Of a stretch of 13,402 nucleotides of DNA, positions 1 to 7,736 are shown in pieces (position 1 is the stretch's first letter; the number at the start of each line of letters is the position of its first letter). This DNA is from JANMDU01 sp031388245. Its GTDB lineage: Bacteria; Pseudomonadota; Gammaproteobacteria; Burkholderiales; Burkholderiaceae_C. The notes beneath the pieces were generated by a model. It ran no database searches. It saw only the letters and a program-made list of their open reading frames with translations, and was not told where the DNA came from. The position numbers were made by a program, and so were the translations under genes. The DNA is taken from assembly GCA_031388245.1 (NCBI GenBank), contig JANNED010000339.1:1-13402 (forward strand). Direction: 5' to 3'.

Positions 1-158
1 TTAAACAGCGTGGATTTGCCTGCGCCATTCGGGCCAATCACGGCGATTCGCTCGCCCGCGTTCACAGCGAGATTCACGCCGCGAATGATCTCGGTTTTTC
101 CGAAACTTTTGCGCAGATCTTTGAGTTCAAGGATTGGAGAAGCGTTGGGGGTGCTCAT
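1..158 (-). CDS. livG: Branched-chain-type ABC transporter ATP-binding protein LivG, N-terminal part (cut by window edge)
   Basis: This would be a cytoplasmic ATPase subunit that powers the transporter encoded by the genes just upstream. Only the first 52 codons lie in the window and the rest continues past position 1. The reading starts MSTPNASPILELKDLRKSFG and reaches a clear Walker A loop, GPNGAGKST, at residues 42-50, which is diagnostic of ABC ATPases. The ATG at 158-156 overlaps the livM stop codon in an ATGA arrangement, so the two genes are probably translationally coupled. LivG rather than LivF is chosen because LivG normally follows LivM directly, but the part visible cannot separate the two. 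The ABC ATPase call is secure; the subunit name is inferred from gene order. Confidence 0.9.
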   Translation of the reverse strand, partial: MSTPNASPILELKDLRKSFGKTEIIRGVNLAVNAGERIAVIGPNGAGKSTLF

Positions 159-1450
159 AGCGCAGCCTCCCTTCGCTTGATCTCTTTCTCAATATCCTCT
201 TGAATCTGGCTCCATTCTTTGGAGAATTGCCGACGCGCAATTTCAAACAGCCCAAGACCTGTGATCAACACAAAGCCCGCACCAAACCAACTGTTGAGCC
301 CCTTCGCATCCAGCGGAATGCCCACGAATTTCATTTGGCTGCCCAACGCCACATTGAGCTGCAAGTGATAAATCATTTCAATCATCGCGCCAGCGCCGAG
401 CAAAATGATCAAGCCGCAAATGGCCAAACCCAGATAACTCACCCAGAGCTTGCGTAAGAAGCCGAATGCTGCCACGCGCAAATTCATCATGATCAGAGAA
501 GCGATACCTCCGGGCGCATACATCACCATGAAAAGGAAAATCAAGCCAAGGTACAGCAACCAAGCTTTGGTGAATTCGGAGAGCAACACAAAGGCCAAGA
601 CCATGAGCACAGCGCCAATGATCGGGCCGAAGAAGAAGGTGGCACCGCCTAAAAAGGTGAACAGCAAATACGCGCCAGACCTCGCCCCATGCACTACCTC
701 GGCGGTGACGATTTCAAAAAGAATAGCACCTAGCCCACCCGCAATGCCCGCAAAAAAGCCCGAGATGATGAAGGCCATGTAGCGCACGCGCTGCGTGTTG
801 TAGCCCACGAATTCGACACGCTCGGGGTTGTCGCGCACAGCATTGAGCATGCGGCCCAGCGGCGTGCGCGTGAAGGCAAACATGAGTACCACGCAGATGA
901 AGGTGTAGATCGCAATCAAGTAATACACCTGAATCGCTGGCCCGAAAGTGATGCCAAAAAATGGCTGCCCCATCACGCGATTGCTTGATACGCCCGCCTC
1001 GCCACCAAAGAACTCTGAGAACATGAGCGACATGGCAAACACCAATTCAGCCATGCCTAAGGTGATCATGGCAAATGGCGTGCCGGCTTTCTTGGTTGTC
1101 ACGTAACCAAAAAGTATGGCGAAACCTAAGCCCGCAAAACCGCCAACGATGGGCACCAAACTCACAGGAATCGCAAGTTTGCCGCCCGCAGCCAAATTGA
1201 GCGCATGGATGGCCAAATAAGAACCTAATCCAGAATACACCGCATGGCCAAAGCTCAGCATGCCACCCTGTCCTAAAAGCATGTTGTAAGACAAGCAGGC
1301 AATGATGGCGATTCCCATTTGCGCAAGCATCATGGTGGACAGACCACTGTTGAAAATCAAAGGAGCCACGATCAAAACCAGTGCAAACAAGCCCCACACC
1401 AAGAAGCGCCCCACGTTGTAAGGTTTGAATTCGTAATAAGCTTTAGACAT
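155..1450 (-). CDS. livM: Branched-chain-type ABC transporter permease LivM with C-terminal membrane extension
   Basis: This is an inner-membrane permease of the BPD_transp_2 (LivM) family that pairs with LivH to form the translocation channel. The 431-residue protein has about eight hydrophobic helices in its first 320 residues and the characteristic cytoplasmic loop GRMLNAVRDNPERVEFVGYN at residues 199-218, which contacts the ATPase. After the usual family end (about residue 320) it carries roughly 110 more residues: two further hydrophobic segments (about 335-356 and 386-403) and a charged, probably helical tail (EWSQIQEDIEKEIKRRE). The ATG at 1450 is preferred over an in-frame TTG at 1456 because GGAGGG lies 6 nt before the ATG, whereas it directly abuts the TTG. 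The gene starts 2 bp after the livH stop and overlaps livG by 4 bp. The actual substrate is not shown by the sequence. Confidence 0.93.
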   Translation of the reverse strand: MSKAYYEFKPYNVGRFLVWGLFALVLIVAPLIFNSGLSTMMLAQMGIAIIACLSYNMLLGQGGMLSFGHAVYSGLGSYLAIHALNLAAGGKLAIPVSLVPIVGGFAGLGFAILFGYVTTKKAGTPFAMITLGMAELVFAMSLMFSEFFGGEAGVSSNRVMGQPFFGITFGPAIQVYYLIAIYTFICVVLMFAFTRTPLGRMLNAVRDNPERVEFVGYNTQRVRYMAFIISGFFAGIAGGLGAILFEIVTAEVVHGARSGAYLLFTFLGGATFFFGPIIGAVLMVLAFVLLSEFTKAWLLYLGLIFLFMVMYAPGGIASLIMMNLRVAAFGFLRKLWVSYLGLAICGLIILLGAGAMIEMIYHLQLNVALGSQMKFVGIPLDAKGLNSWFGAGFVLITGLGLFEIARRQFSKEWSQIQEDIEKEIKRREAAL

Positions 1451-1452
1451 GA

Positions 1453-2487
1453 TCAACCCTCCCGCGTGCCTAAGAGACCCTTAGGTCTGAAGATCAGAAT
1501 CAGCACCAAAAAGAGGTAGGGCAGAATCGGGGCAACCTGAGAAATCGTGAGTTTCATCAAAGAATTATTTTTGGCAGCATCGGAGAGTTGCATGCCCAAT
1601 TCTTGCGCAACGCTCAACAAAGATGTGTCGAAAGCCACGGCAAAGGTTTGAATCACGCCGATCAAAACAGAGGCAAGAAAAGCACCCGACAGAGAACCCA
1701 TGCCGCCCACCACAACGACAACGAAAATCACAGATCCAACAGCGGCTGCCATAGCTGGCTCTGTAACAAATGTGCTACCGCCAATCACGCCAGCCAAGCC
1801 AGCAAGCCCTGCGCCAGCGCCAAACACCATCATCAACACGCGTGGCACGTTGTGTCCGAGCGCCTCCACTGTATCTGGATGCGTCAGTGAGGCTTGAATC
1901 ACCAAGCCAATTCGCGTGCGCGTCAGAAGCAGCCAAACGGCAATCAGCATCACAATAGCCACCAACATCATGAAGCCACGCGTAGCTGGAAACAGAGAGC
2001 ACACAACGCGGATGCTGGCATCTGCTGCAGTACACATCTCAGGCGTGGCGCGCCCCCAGACAAAACTCAGGCCGTCTTGAGCGTGATTGATCAACGTGAA
2101 CATAGGCCCTTTGAGCGCATCGGGCGGATTGAAGCTCACTGCAGAGCGCCCCCATACAAGTTGCACCAGCTCCAAAATGATGTAGCTCAGCCCAAAGGTA
2201 ATCAGCAACTCAGGCACATGGCCGAATTGGTGAACGCGCCGCAGGGCATATTTTTCAAACAAAGCGCCCATGCCACCCACGACAAAGGGGGCAATGAAAA
2301 GCGCAAGCCAAAACCCCACAATGCCCGATAAGGTGTAGCCCACATAAGCGCCCACCATGTAAAACGAGGCATGCGCAAAATTGAGCACACCCATCATGCT
2401 GAAAATCAGCGTGAGGCCAGAGCTGAGCAGAAAAAGCAACAGTCCGTAGCTCAGGCCATTCAGCATCGAGATGATGAAAAATTCCAT
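1453..2487 (-). CDS. livH: Branched-chain-type ABC transporter permease LivH
   Basis: This is the second inner-membrane permease, family BPD_transp_2 (LivH), working with LivM. The chosen 344-residue form starts MEFFIISMLNGLSYGLLLFL, the standard LivH opening, with the LNFAHASFYMVGAY motif at residues 35-48 and a glycine-rich GGMGSLSGAF segment at 261-270. It is longer than the roughly 300-residue classical LivH because of a predicted periplasmic loop around residues 115-170 that holds two cysteines (C152 and C163), which could form a disulfide. The ORF extends upstream to a GTG at 2547, but that codon lies in the loop of the preceding terminator and adds a hydrophilic stretch atypical of the family, so it was not used. 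No good Shine-Dalgarno precedes the chosen ATG, which leaves the start slightly uncertain. It follows the binding-protein gene after about 90 bp. Confidence 0.92.
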   Translation of the reverse strand: MEFFIISMLNGLSYGLLLFLLSSGLTLIFSMMGVLNFAHASFYMVGAYVGYTLSGIVGFWLALFIAPFVVGGMGALFEKYALRRVHQFGHVPELLITFGLSYIILELVQLVWGRSAVSFNPPDALKGPMFTLINHAQDGLSFVWGRATPEMCTAADASIRVVCSLFPATRGFMMLVAIVMLIAVWLLLTRTRIGLVIQASLTHPDTVEALGHNVPRVLMMVFGAGAGLAGLAGVIGGSTFVTEPAMAAAVGSVIFVVVVVGGMGSLSGAFLASVLIGVIQTFAVAFDTSLLSVAQELGMQLSDAAKNNSLMKLTISQVAPILPYLFLVLILIFRPKGLLGTREG

Positions 2488-2523
2488 AGCTTTTAGCTTT
2501 AGTTGTAGAGCGAGCGTGTCTTC

Positions 2524-2564
2524 AAAATGAAAATGACTTCGCAGCACAGAACTGCGAAGTCATT
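2524..2564 (-). terminator. Intrinsic terminator between the binding-protein gene and livH
   Basis: A perfect 13-bp inverted repeat, AATGACTTCGCAG (2532-2544) and CTGCGAAGTCATT (2552-2564), encloses a 7-nt loop. Read on the minus strand, the stem is followed by TTCATTTTG, a T-rich release tract. It begins 15 bp after the binding-protein stop and ends about 45 bp before the livH ATG. Inference: it terminates part of the transcription, so the periplasmic protein is made in excess over the permeases. It may also protect the 3' end of the upstream message. Confidence 0.85.
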
Positions 2565-2578
2565 GATGCGAGTATTGC

Positions 2579-3886
2579 TCAAGGACGCTTCATTTGGCAA
2601 GATGTTGGCGTGCTTGCAATGAAGGCTGGAAACTCTTGAATTGGTGCCAAGGTCATGTTGGTCTGCTCGGCAGACTCTGGGAATTTTCCGCCGGCCTTCT
2701 GCCAAACCGTGATCTGCACAGGCTGCTGCAACTGATGGTCAGCGCGACGCATCTCGACATCGCCGTTCCAATTCTTGAACTTCAGGCCAGACAACACAGC
2801 CGCGACTTTCATCGGATCGGTTGATTTGGCTTGTGCCATGGCGGTTGACAACGCCGTGTACACCGTAGGAATTTGTCCTGTGTACATGTCATCTTTAAAC
2901 TTGGCCTTGAACTCTTTCGTCCACTGACCCATCTGGCCAGGCATGTTGTAGTGCATGATCGCGACTTGCTTGACGCGGCCTTCCATTGAGTTGCCTAAAG
3001 CGGTTGGTGTGCCGGTGACGCCCGTGTAGTAGGTGTAGAACTTACCGGTGTAACCACCTTCATTGGCGGCTTTAACCAACAATGCCAAATCAGAGCCCCA
3101 GTTGCCAGTGATCACGCTGTCAGCGCCAGAGGCTTTGATCTTGGCAATATAGGGCGCGAAATCACGCACTTGTGCGAGCGGATGCAAATCTTCACCCACA
3201 AATTTCACATCAGGGCGCTTGCGAGCCATGATTTCTTTGGCAAATTTAGCAACCTGCTGGCCATGCGAATAATTTTGGTTCAGCAAAAACACGTTCTTCA
3301 CACTCGCATCGCCTTTGATGTGCTCGACCAAAGCTTCCATCTTCATGGATGTGTCGGCATCAAAGCGGAAATGCGAGTAGCTGCATTTGCTGTTGGTGAA
3401 ATCTGGATCGACGGCCGCGTAGTTCAAGAAGATCACTTCTTTGCCTGGGTTGCGCTCATTGTGGCGCGCCACAGCTTCGATCAGAGCGCCTGCCACGGAA
3501 GAGCCATTGCCTTGTGTGATGTAGCGGATGCCTTGGTCAGTTGCGGCTTTGAACACGTTCAAGCTTTCAGCGGGGCTCAGTTTGTTGTCAAAACCGACCA
3601 ACTCGAATTTCACGCCAGCAGGGTTGTTTTCGCTGAATTTCTCGGCGAAGAATTGAAAAGATTTGAGCTGATTCAAGCCCACAGGGCCCATCAAGCCGCT
3701 TTGTGGATCGATCAACGCAATCTTGACGGTTTGGCCAGCAAGCGGGCCAGCGGGAGCTGCTGCTTTTGCGGCTGCAGCCGGCTTAGCAGGCGCTGCAGCA
3801 GGTTTGGCAGCAGGCGCTTGCGCTTGAACAGAAAAAGCACAGGTCAGCAAGGCAGCCAGTGTTAAGCGGCGAATGGCAAATGTCAT
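2579..3886 (-). CDS. Periplasmic substrate-binding protein of a branched-chain-type (HAAT) ABC transporter
   Basis: This is a secreted type-1 periplasmic binding protein (Peripla_BP_6/LivK-like) that delivers substrate to LivHM. The 435-residue product begins with a Sec signal peptide: MTFAIRR, a hydrophobic core LTLAALLTCAFSV, and a likely cut near residue 24 (QAQA then PAAK). A low-complexity Ala/Pro/Lys linker follows (about 25-51). The binding fold starts at about 53 (VKIALIDPQSGLMGPVG) and contains the family-like segments NGSSVAGALIEAV and NQNYSHGQQVA. Two cysteines remain in the mature part (about 168 and 430). The ATG at 3886 is chosen because GGAG lies 6 nt upstream and the signal peptide starts there; the longer ORF from 3931 adds 15 residues that would bury it. 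Substrate is not evident. The ligase gene upstream suggests a carboxylic acid rather than Leu/Ile/Val. Confidence 0.93.
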   Translation of the reverse strand: MTFAIRRLTLAALLTCAFSVQAQAPAAKPAAAPAKPAAAAKAAAPAGPLAGQTVKIALIDPQSGLMGPVGLNQLKSFQFFAEKFSENNPAGVKFELVGFDNKLSPAESLNVFKAATDQGIRYITQGNGSSVAGALIEAVARHNERNPGKEVIFLNYAAVDPDFTNSKCSYSHFRFDADTSMKMEALVEHIKGDASVKNVFLLNQNYSHGQQVAKFAKEIMARKRPDVKFVGEDLHPLAQVRDFAPYIAKIKASGADSVITGNWGSDLALLVKAANEGGYTGKFYTYYTGVTGTPTALGNSMEGRVKQVAIMHYNMPGQMGQWTKEFKAKFKDDMYTGQIPTVYTALSTAMAQAKSTDPMKVAAVLSGLKFKNWNGDVEMRRADHQLQQPVQITVWQKAGGKFPESAEQTNMTLAPIQEFPAFIASTPTSCQMKRP

Positions 3887-3924
3887 AAGTGTCTCCAATG
3901 AAAAAATCAATGTGCGAAGCGTAC

Positions 3925-3972
3925 TGGACAAAGCATGCCAACATGCTCAGGGATTGCCCGAATGCTTGTCCA
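3925..3972 (-). promoter_or_regulatory. Imperfect long inverted repeat upstream of the binding-protein gene (possible operator or 5' UTR structure)
   Basis: On the plus strand TGGACAAAGCAT (3925-3936) is mirrored by ATGCTTGTCCA (3962-3972), an 11-bp match with one bulged base around a 25-nt centre. Nested in it is a shorter hairpin, AGCATG-CCAA-CATGCT (3932-3947). The element lies in the 126-bp gap between the ligase stop (4013) and the binding-protein ATG (3886), starting about 40 bp upstream of that ATG. No T-tract follows directly, so a simple terminator is unlikely. It could be a repressor site or a leader RNA structure. I could not pick out a convincing sigma-70 promoter in this gap. Confidence 0.45.
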
Positions 3973-4012
3973 TAGCTGGTGTGTGGCTATCGCGAAGGTG
4001 ACTTGATCACCA

Positions 4013-5641
4013 TCAGGCTGATGGCAACTTGTAATCTTTGAGTTGTTCGCGCAGTTTCATCTTTTGCATCTTGCCAGTCGCGCCCAAGGGAATCGCGTCG
4101 ACAAAGACGACATCATCAGGAATCTGCCATTTGGCCGTCTTGCCTTCGTAGAATTTCAAAAGCTCTGCCACCGACACCTCCATCCCCGGTTTCTTCACCA
4201 CCGCAATGATCGGCCGTTCGTCCCATTTCGGATGCGCCATGCCCACGCAGGCGGCCATGGCAATGGCCGGGTGCGCCATGGCGATGTTTTCCACATCAAT
4301 CGAGCTGATCCACTCGCCGCCGCTCTTGATCACGTCTTTGCTGCGATCGGTGATTTGCATGAAACCATCGGCATCAATCGTGGCCACATCGCCGGTGGGA
4401 AACCAACCATCCTTGAGCGGATCGCCACCCTCGCCTTTGAAATACGCTTTAACGATCCAGGGGCCTTTGACCAGTAAATCGCCATAAGTTGTGCCATCCC
4501 AGGGGAGCTGGGCACCATCGGCATCCACGATCTTCATGTCCACGCCATAAATCGCGCGTCCTTGTTTCAGGCGGATTTTCATTTGGCTTTCTTGGGGCAA
4601 TTGCAATTGCTTGTTTTTCAGCGTGTTCAGTGTGCCCAGTGGCGACATTTCCGTCATGCCCCAAGCGTGCAGCACTTCCACGCCATAGTCTTCTTGAAAT
4701 GCATGAATCATCGCGGGCGGGCAGGCGCTGCCGCCAATCACGGTGCGCTTGAGCGTGGAGAACTTCAAGCCCGCAGGCTTCATATGCGAGAGCATCATCT
4801 GCCACACAGTGGGCACGCCCGCCGCATAGCTCACTTTCTCGGATTCGATCAATTCATAAATCGATTTACCATCCATCGCCGGCCCAGGAAACACCAGCTT
4901 GCAGCCCGTGAGAGCGGCGCTGTACGGAATGCCCCAGGCGTTGACGTGAAACATTGGCACGACAGGAAGCACGCTGTCTCGTGCAGACAAGCTCATCACA
5001 TCCGGCAGCGCCGCCGCGTAAGCATGCAAGGTGGTGGAGCGATGCGAATACAGTGCAGCTTTGGGGTTGCCAGTGGTGCCGCTGGTGTAACACATGCTCG
5101 ACGCACTGTTCTCGTCAAACTGCGGCCAGTCGTAGTGCCCACTCTGCTGGGTAATCCAAGCTTCGTAGCTGATGAGATTGGGTATGCCACTGCCCTCAGG
5201 CAATTTATCCGCATCGCACATCGCCACATACTGTTTGATGGTCGTGCAGCGCGCATGCACGGCCTGCACAATGGGCAAAAAGCTCATGTCAAAGCAGAGC
5301 ACCTGATCTTCCGCGTGATTGGCAATCCACACCACCTGATCTGGATGCAAACGCGGATTGATCGTGTGCAAAACGCGCCCCGAGCCGCTCACGCCGAAAT
5401 ACAGCTCCAAATGCCGATACCCATTCCAGGCCAGCGTGGCTACACGGTCACTGAAACTCAGCTTCATGCCATCGAGCGCGCCAGCCACCTGCCGCGTCCG
5501 CCGCGCAACATCTCGCCATGTGTAGCGATGAATTTCGCCTTCAACACGCCGAGACACGATCTCGCCGTCTGAATGGTGGCGATCTGCGAACTCAATCAAA
5601 CTCGAAATCAACAAGGGCTGAGACTGCATCAAACCTAACAT
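4013..5641 (-). CDS. AMP-forming acyl-CoA synthetase (DmdB-like / medium-to-long-chain acyl-CoA ligase)
   Basis: This is a cytoplasmic ANL-superfamily enzyme that activates a carboxylic acid with ATP and joins it to coenzyme A. The 542-residue protein carries the canonical motifs in order: YTSGTTGNPK phosphate loop (185-194), FHVNAWG (about 231), WGMTEMSPL (327-335), GWFPTGDVATID (412-423), the hinge RSKDVIKSGGEWIS (433-446) and GATGKMQK with the catalytic lysine near 524. The opening MLGLMQSQPLLISSLIE and the length are typical of the clade containing 3-methylmercaptopropionyl-CoA ligase (DmdB) and many 'long-chain-fatty-acid-CoA ligases'. The ATG at 5641 is preferred over the ATG at 5647 and a TTG at 5662 because AGGA sits 7 nt before it. 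It lies upstream and in the same orientation as the transporter genes, so it probably activates the imported compound. The exact acid cannot be read from sequence. Confidence 0.93.
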   Translation of the reverse strand: MLGLMQSQPLLISSLIEFADRHHSDGEIVSRRVEGEIHRYTWRDVARRTRQVAGALDGMKLSFSDRVATLAWNGYRHLELYFGVSGSGRVLHTINPRLHPDQVVWIANHAEDQVLCFDMSFLPIVQAVHARCTTIKQYVAMCDADKLPEGSGIPNLISYEAWITQQSGHYDWPQFDENSASSMCYTSGTTGNPKAALYSHRSTTLHAYAAALPDVMSLSARDSVLPVVPMFHVNAWGIPYSAALTGCKLVFPGPAMDGKSIYELIESEKVSYAAGVPTVWQMMLSHMKPAGLKFSTLKRTVIGGSACPPAMIHAFQEDYGVEVLHAWGMTEMSPLGTLNTLKNKQLQLPQESQMKIRLKQGRAIYGVDMKIVDADGAQLPWDGTTYGDLLVKGPWIVKAYFKGEGGDPLKDGWFPTGDVATIDADGFMQITDRSKDVIKSGGEWISSIDVENIAMAHPAIAMAACVGMAHPKWDERPIIAVVKKPGMEVSVAELLKFYEGKTAKWQIPDDVVFVDAIPLGATGKMQKMKLREQLKDYKLPSA

Positions 5642-5705
5642 GGGCATTTCCTTTTTAAACAATCAGTATGCGACAACTTAGAGCAAGTGAGCATTCGGAA
5701 TGCCC

Positions 5706-7682
5706 CTAAGTTCGCGGTAGAAAAAAGCTGGCAGGCTGTTGCCGCAGCCTGCGCCAAAGCGATTGCCGCAGATGCTTGCGATCTCCATGGGTGAGCACAT
5801 GGGCGCGCGAGGCCAATTGAAATGCGAGAAAAAAACTGACCGATAAATTGGCCAAGCCAATCATCGGAATAGCCAACAAGCACCACCAAATACTCGCCTC
5901 TCGAAATATCGACAGGCCTTGCTCAAAGGCCAACGCTGCCAAGGCAGCGCTCAGTTGTCCCATCGACAACGTCACATGACGAACATCTAGCCCTATCCCA
6001 AAAAACGCTGCCAAGACCGGGACGATGCCCAGCATCAGCCCCAAGGAGATGTTGCCAGCGAAGCCTGAGATGTTCCGGCGCATAAAGCCCGCCCAGCGCA
6101 ATGCACGCGCACTGCCCAAATTGCCTTGGATTCGCGGGTTATAGCGGATTGCTGAATCCAAGCGATTCAGTACAAACCAATTTTCTGCCCAACCGGCAAC
6201 CAAACTGCTCAAAAAAAGCAGCACGCCAGTGAAAGCCGCAAAAAGCAATGTGCTCGGATGAAGCAGATGCAATTTACCAAGCACCTCCCTTGCCTCTTGC
6301 GCACTGATCATGGCCAAGCCACTTTGAAGATAAAGCGCTGCGCTGATCAAAATGACTACCGGCGCAACCAAACCCACATTGCCCACCACAGCAGCAACTT
6401 GGGAGCGGATGAGATGGCTGACTTCATCGGTAAAAGCTTCCACGGCATCGTCATTTTTGATGTCGCGCAGCTTGGCCGCCATCGCAGGTGCCGTGGCGGC
6501 GGGCTGCTTTGTCGCCAGCGTCCAGTGCATCAGCTGAATCAACACAAAGCTTGCCGCATACATCAACCCCGCAGCAAATCCTCCCCAAAAAGCCACCAAT
6601 CCCAAACTACCTAATGCAAACTTAGCCCAAGTCGTCAGGGCGGTCACCGCCCCGCCGCCTGCGGCTTGCTTGAGCATCGTTTTGTATTCTTGGGTATTGC
6701 GCGTGATGTAGTGCTCACCGGTCTCAGCGCTGCGCTCAGCCATTTTGGCGGCGAGCAATGATGTTGTAGAGGAAAACAAAGATGTGATACTTCTGCGCTC
6801 TTTGCCGCGCTCTAAAAGGCGAATGATCAAATAGACCGTCGCTTTTTCTGGTTTTTCAGACATCAAGCAATCGAGCAACTCGCGCATGCGCAGCAGGCGT
6901 AGCCGCATCTGCCGCATCACAAACACCAAGTCGATAGAAATGCCGTTGTCTTCTAAATGAAGATACACCGACTGCGTGGCGCTGCGACAAGCCTCTAAGC
7001 GGATTTTTAAGTCTGCGGCGGCAGCGAGCACAGCCTCGCTGGTCTGGCCTTGCGCAGCATAGAGTCGGCATAGCGCTTCAACGTCCGTTGCCAAACCGTG
7101 AAAAGGCTCCGCTTGGCGCGTTTGTGCATCCATCCGCTTGCGCAACTCCGCGCTCAACCCAGCTGCCCGGATTTGGCTACCGCAGTATTGAAGCGCCTGT
7201 AGCAGCTCCTCTTGCCAACGCGTCAATGTCGTTTGCTCGCTGGATATGCTCAGCCAGTGTGCAAGGCGACGCAAGGTGCGGGCATCAATGTGCTCTATCC
7301 AGCTCGCATCGCTGGGATCACTCAACACCTGATCAAACAATTGCGCAGCGTCGGTCGTCTCGGGTGTCTTGGGCAGCAATCGGTTGCCGATTCTGTCTGC
7401 GAGTTCGCTGAAAAATGCGCTTCGCGCTGCAAAGCCAAAATCCGCCAGAAGAATGGAGGTGTCAACTTGCTCGTCCAACACCCGCCACCAATGGCGAAAT
7501 CGTGCCGCAAGCTCAGGCTGTGCATCTAACATCTCGATGAAAGTCAGCAGCCGATCAGAAGTGCTTTGGGCTGAAGAGCGATCGCCGCGTAGCCAATCGG
7601 TGAATTGCATGAGCCAAACATGCCGCTCGGCCAGCGGTGCCGCAGGATCTAAAGCTTGAAGAAAAGTATTCAGATCAGTCAT
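5706..7682 (-). CDS. Gcr-family membrane protein (COG4389, 'site-specific recombinase')
   Basis: This 658-residue protein resembles the proteobacterial family annotated as 'site-specific recombinase Gcr' (SpecificRecomb, COG4389). The first ~340 residues are soluble and helical, with many Trp/Arg positions. The rest is a membrane domain with about six hydrophobic segments (roughly 355-388 probably as two helices, 427-452, 477-497, 540-563, 600-625) and ends in a basic tail. I see none of the catalytic patterns of tyrosine or serine recombinases or DDE transposases, so the family name probably misleads and the molecular role should be treated as unknown. The start at 7682 opens MTDLNTFLQALDP and lacks a strong Shine-Dalgarno. 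It ends 64 bp before the ligase start; a small hairpin (GCATT-CGG-AATGC, 5691-5703) lies in the gap but has no T-tract. No recombination sites or mobile genes flank it. Confidence 0.8.
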   Translation of the reverse strand: MTDLNTFLQALDPAAPLAERHVWLMQFTDWLRGDRSSAQSTSDRLLTFIEMLDAQPELAARFRHWWRVLDEQVDTSILLADFGFAARSAFFSELADRIGNRLLPKTPETTDAAQLFDQVLSDPSDASWIEHIDARTLRRLAHWLSISSEQTTLTRWQEELLQALQYCGSQIRAAGLSAELRKRMDAQTRQAEPFHGLATDVEALCRLYAAQGQTSEAVLAAAADLKIRLEACRSATQSVYLHLEDNGISIDLVFVMRQMRLRLLRMRELLDCLMSEKPEKATVYLIIRLLERGKERRSITSLFSSTTSLLAAKMAERSAETGEHYITRNTQEYKTMLKQAAGGGAVTALTTWAKFALGSLGLVAFWGGFAAGLMYAASFVLIQLMHWTLATKQPAATAPAMAAKLRDIKNDDAVEAFTDEVSHLIRSQVAAVVGNVGLVAPVVILISAALYLQSGLAMISAQEAREVLGKLHLLHPSTLLFAAFTGVLLFLSSLVAGWAENWFVLNRLDSAIRYNPRIQGNLGSARALRWAGFMRRNISGFAGNISLGLMLGIVPVLAAFFGIGLDVRHVTLSMGQLSAALAALAFEQGLSIFREASIWWCLLAIPMIGLANLSVSFFLAFQLASRAHVLTHGDRKHLRQSLWRRLRQQPASFFLPRT

Positions 7683-7736
7683 ACACGCATTCTACGGATA
7701 CAGGCCAATGCAAAAAACTAACTCAAGGAGCGCCCC

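Noticed and set aside
2488..2547. Upstream GTG start for livH
   Set aside because: The GTG lies in the loop of the intrinsic terminator and adds 20 residues not typical of LivH.
3170..3865. 231-codon plus-strand ORF
   Set aside because: Antisense to the periplasmic binding-protein gene, including its signal peptide and linker region.
4562..5572. 336-codon plus-strand ORF
   Set aside because: It lies wholly antisense to the acyl-CoA ligase with its conserved motifs; composition looks like an opposite-strand shadow.
5691..5703. Small hairpin after the Gcr-family gene as a terminator
   Set aside because: Only 5 bp with a 3-nt loop and no T-tract; probably chance.
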